Assembly: GCA_021781185.1 (NCBI GenBank)
Contig: JAJXXI010000373.1
Coordinates: 1 to 6,318 of the forward strand
DNA from: a bacterium
GTDB taxonomy: Bacteria > Verrucomicrobiota > Verrucomicrobiia > Limisphaerales > UBA11358
DNA length: 6,318 bases
Direction of reading: 5' to 3'
Below are positions 5,947 through 6,318 of the stretch, piece by piece (within the stretch, counting starts at the first letter, position 1; every line of letters begins with the position of its first letter). A model generated the notes under the pieces. That model saw nothing but the letters and a program-made list of their open reading frames with translations, made no database searches and was not told where the DNA came from. The translations under genes were made by a program, and so were the position numbers.

Positions 5947-6132
5947 ATCAATTCGCACAATTTGACCCAACCTAGCCCAATTTGTTCACGGAGGAAATCA
6001 AATTGCATGAATGACAGCATGACAACAAGTTCCACCCTCGACAAACTCCACCCTCAAACCGGTGTTTAAACTTAACGCTCATTTTATCGGTGTTCATGTT
6101 GATAAGTCATAAGGTGGCATAGAGCTACTTGA
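5947..6132. promoter_or_regulatory. Probable leader/promoter region of prc
   Basis: This AT-richer stretch precedes prc and holds no ORF I support. CAATTTG occurs at 5958-5964 and 5978-5984 and, inverted, as CAAATTG at 5999-6005, so the three copies are 20 and 21 bases apart, about two helical turns. On the minus strand a weak TTGTTG (near 6024-6029), 17 bases, CAATTT (5999-6004) arrangement could serve as -35/-10, but the fit is poor. A tandem repeat lies at 6024-6055. The promoter must be somewhere near here because prc is the first gene of the cluster. The exact site is not established. Confidence 0.35.
6024..6055. repeat. 16-bp tandem direct repeat upstream of prc
   Basis: AACAAGTTCCACCCTC (6024-6039) is followed directly by GACAAACTCCACCCTC (6040-6055), with 13 of 16 positions identical. 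It lies about 80-110 bases upstream of the prc ATG. Two head-to-tail copies could be a regulator-binding direct repeat or simple duplication; the sequence does not decide. Confidence 0.6.
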
Positions 6133-6192
6133 GGCGGAGCACGGCGGTGGTTTCCGCGAGTTGGTAGCGGAGCGCTGCGCGCACACTCGGCC

Positions 6193-6318
6193 TGGTGGAG
6201 CTGGTTCGTGCTGGCATGGGAGATCAGCAACACGCTGGAGGCGGGGTTCTGCGTGCAAGCCTGGCAGCTGGCCTTGGCGCGTGGGAACCAGCCGCCGTTG
6301 ATCGCCAACACCGATCAG
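6193..6318 (+). pseudogene. IS3-family transposase (OrfB integrase core) fragment, runs off window
   Basis: One plus-strand frame encodes SWFVLAWEISNTLEAGFCVQ followed by AWQLALARG and LIANTDQ. This is the central part of the IS3-type integrase core: family members read roughly DWYSRYVLAWELSNT and later NTDQGSQFT. The Asp of NTDQ at the window end is the second residue of the DDE triad. The frame is open back to a TGA at 6130-6132, but nothing before about 6190 resembles the family and no start codon or OrfA is present, so the 5' part including the first catalytic Asp is missing. It appears to be a truncated remnant, although the right portion may continue beyond the window. It points away from prc. 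Confidence 0.72.

Noticed and set aside
5947..5970. Alternative TTG start extending prc by 8 residues
   Set aside because: It adds residues before the signal sequence and has no ribosome binding site. The ATG at 5946 gives the normal compact Lys-Lys plus hydrophobic N-terminus.
6084..6311. Minus-strand ORF of 75 codons upstream of prc
   Set aside because: It is antisense to the IS3-type integrase core fragment and has no family features.

Overview
The window looks like a piece of a chromosome from a GC-rich Gram-negative bacterium. A Verrucomicrobia/Planctomycetes-type lineage is my best guess. It rests on the style of the REP-like palindromes and the RAYT/IS200-like transposase at the left, the near absence of Shine-Dalgarno sequences, and a Prc protease with exported neighbours. 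This placement is inference from recalled family patterns, not from a search.

Layout. All intact housekeeping genes lie on the minus strand and read right to left: a tail-specific protease of the Prc/Tsp type (3583-5946), a small exported helical protein of unknown function (3015-3578), the zinc-binding gyrase inhibitor YacG (2791-3006) and an exported methionine sulfoxide reductase MsrA (2012-2638). The first three are separated by 4 and 8 bases and are probably one transcript. msrA follows after a 152-base gap that holds a perfect 14-bp palindrome. Prc, the unknown protein and MsrA all carry export signals, so the cluster reads mainly as envelope protein quality control and oxidative repair.

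The left third is a graveyard of mobile DNA. A 1456-bp IS5-superfamily insertion sequence (520-1975) has 18-bp terminal inverted repeats and TA on both sides. Its transposase is split by a -1 frameshift. The IS abuts the truncated and frameshifted 3' part of an IS200/RAYT-type HUH transposase (183-519). That gene is followed at once by a cluster of REP-like hairpins (85-181). The first 84 bases show nothing I can name.

The right end (5947-6318) is the leader region of prc, with a 16-bp tandem repeat and a spaced CAATTTG motif. After it comes a fragment of an IS3-family transposase integrase core on the plus strand, cut off by the window edge.

I do not see a convincing new multi-gene system. 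The points most worth checking are the nested RAYT/REP/IS structure, the frameshift in the IS transposase, and the unknown exported protein coupled to prc.
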